A stretch of 15,057 nucleotides of DNA, from assembly GCA_009786775.1 (NCBI GenBank), contig WQRL01000006.1:1-15057 (forward strand). Reading direction: 5' to 3'. Position 1 is the stretch's first letter, and every line of letters begins with the position of its first letter. The notes beneath the pieces were generated by a model. It searched no databases and was not told the DNA's origin. It saw nothing but the letters and a program-made list of their open reading frames with translations. This stretch comes from Oscillospiraceae bacterium. GTDB taxonomy: Bacteria > Bacillota > Clostridia > Oscillospirales > Oscillospiraceae. Both the position numbers and the translations under genes were made by a program. Positions 14,295-15,057 of the stretch are shown here, one piece after another.

Positions 14295-14848
14295 AAGTGA
14301 AAACCCTCCTTCGTCAAGTGCTTCCGCAGTGCCAGCCTGAGCCTGTACAAAGACTGTGCTGCATTATTTTGAGATATGCCATACTGCTTCGCAAGCGCCT
14401 TAACAGAATCTCCAAACCAGTACCTGCGCATGAACAAAACCCTGTCAACTGCATCCAATGACTCCAGCCAATTGTTAAGGGAGTCCGTCAGGGCCTGGCT
14501 TTCTATCTCAGCCTCAACAGAAAGTGTGGCGGGCAGACAGCCGTCAAGCTCGGACAGGAGCATAGGCACTCCGTCATAGCGCTTTTTGGCGCGGTTTTGG
14601 CGGAAGCGGCTAATGGAGAGATTGCGTACTATACGCCCGAAGTAGGCGGCAAGTGAATTAGGGTGCTGCGGTGGAATGCTGTTCCAGCTCTTATGCCATG
14701 TGTCGTTTACGCACTCTTCGCTATCTTCAAAGCTCTCAAGTATATTCATAGAAATCCGCCGGCAGTATGCTCCATACTGCCTATTGCTCATTTCAATAGC
14801 AGACTCATCGCGGCTCAGGTACAGCTCAATAATCTCAGCATCAAGCAA
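14291..14848 (-). CDS. ECF-type RNA polymerase sigma factor (185 aa)
   Basis: This is an alternative sigma factor that should direct RNA polymerase to a small set of promoters, held in check by the membrane protein encoded downstream. The sigma-2 region covers about 20-90, with SEECVNDTWHKSWNSIPP (43-60) and YFGRIVRNLSISRFRQNRAKKR (69-90). The sigma-4 helix-turn-helix lies at about 125-178: FMRRYWFGDSVKALAKQYGISQNNAAQSLYRLRLALRKHL. Both regions are intact. The start codon is TTG, supported by GGAGGG 6 bases upstream; no in-frame ATG is nearer than residue 20. The gene is first in a two-gene operon with the anti-sigma-like gene. A housekeeping-type promoter is visible at 14932-14960. I could not identify an ECF-type autoregulatory promoter with certainty. 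Confidence 0.9.
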   Translation of the reverse strand: MLDAEIIELYLSRDESAIEMSNRQYGAYCRRISMNILESFEDSEECVNDTWHKSWNSIPPQHPNSLAAYFGRIVRNLSISRFRQNRAKKRYDGVPMLLSELDGCLPATLSVEAEIESQALTDSLNNWLESLDAVDRVLFMRRYWFGDSVKALAKQYGISQNNAAQSLYRLRLALRKHLTKEGFHL

Positions 14849-14931
14849 ATTCAGCCCTCCTTTAGAGGTTTTCGTATAGGCCAGTATAGCATTATTACGC
14901 TTATATTAATATAGACGCAAAATTTTTGGTG

Positions 14932-14960
14932 ATATTACAGGAGAATTATTTATGATTCAA
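14932..14960 (-). promoter_or_regulatory. Promoter of the ECF sigma/anti-sigma operon
   Basis: On the minus strand TTGAAT (14955-14960) and TAATAT (14932-14937) are separated by 17 bases, four of six matches each. The leader is about 75 bases. A nearer AT-rich alternative (TTGCGT followed after 17 bases by TAATAA, around 14895-14925) is weaker. Neither is a textbook ECF promoter. Confidence 0.4.
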
Positions 14961-14984
14961 ATATTTGCCGGAGCAGTCCCATAA

Positions 14985-15057
14985 TTGCAAAGCGGGGCTG
15001 TGCCGGCGGCGGACTCCACCTTCGCGCATAAGCGGACAGCACGGCTCATTGCGGGGG
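14985..15057. other. GC-rich, partly self-complementary non-coding end of the window
   Basis: This stretch is much richer in G+C than the AT-rich 90 bases before it. GCTGTGCCG (14997-15005) pairs with CGGACAGC (15033-15040) with one bulge, and imperfect complementarity extends outward (GCAA at 14987-14990 against TTGC near 15049-15052). It shares the 10-mer GGCTGTGCCG with the interior of repeat copy 2 (2362-2371). No reading frame is supported. It could be a diverged intergenic repeat or the edge of a structured element outside the window. Confidence 0.3.

Noticed and set aside
14952..14984. Ten-codon plus-strand frame (MIQIFAGAVP) after a GGAG site
   Set aside because: Very short, ends in non-coding GC-rich sequence, and overlaps the predicted minus-strand sigma operon promoter; most likely chance.

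Overview
This window comes from a Gram-positive Firmicute, most likely a member of the Clostridia. The evidence is consistent AGGAGG-type ribosome binding sites, sigma-A-like promoters with 17-base spacers, S-layer-homology (SLH) proteins, a YtrA-type GntR/ABC operon, an MprF-type aminoacyl-phosphatidylglycerol synthase, and an ECF sigma factor paired with a large membrane anti-sigma-like protein. Genus cannot be assigned from sequence alone. No rRNA, tRNA, CRISPR array, transposase or phage gene is visible.

Layout. (1) 1-2609: two tandem minus-strand genes for secreted three-SLH-repeat proteins, with a shared upstream promoter and a clear terminator. Two related copies of a palindromic intergenic repeat flank them in opposite orientation (1-106, cut by the window edge, and 2283-2463). 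(2) 2610-4466, minus strand: a GntR-YtrA regulator, an ABC ATPase and a six-TM permease in one overlapping operon with a candidate autoregulatory operator. (3) 4571-6229, minus strand: a short MprF-like lysyl-phosphatidylglycerol synthase, divergent from a two-component system (6460-7901, plus strand) whose response regulator is only a receiver domain. (4) 8058-9347, plus strand: a stand-alone AAA/DUF4143 ATPase. (5) 9404-11902, minus strand: an ABC exporter of the TnrB/Drr kind (ATPase plus a ~536-residue permease), divergent from (6) a RelQ-type small alarmone synthetase (12092-12721, plus strand). (7) 12711-14848, minus strand: an ECF sigma factor translationally coupled to a 527-residue single-pass anti-sigma-like protein. 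The last ~70 bases are GC-rich, non-coding and partly self-complementary.

How the genes may work together. Most units concern the cell envelope or stress sensing: surface SLH proteins, a YtrA-type ABC operon (in Bacillus linked to cell-wall antibiotics), lipid aminoacylation against cationic peptides, a histidine kinase with almost no extracytoplasmic domain, a second ABC exporter, an ECF sigma/anti-sigma pair and an alarmone synthetase. These look like separate transcription units, so a common envelope-stress theme is inference. The most unusual points are the receiver-only regulator beside the MprF-like gene with two candidate operators between them, the paired repeat/terminator blocks around the SLH genes, and a cysteine cluster in the MprF-like enzyme.
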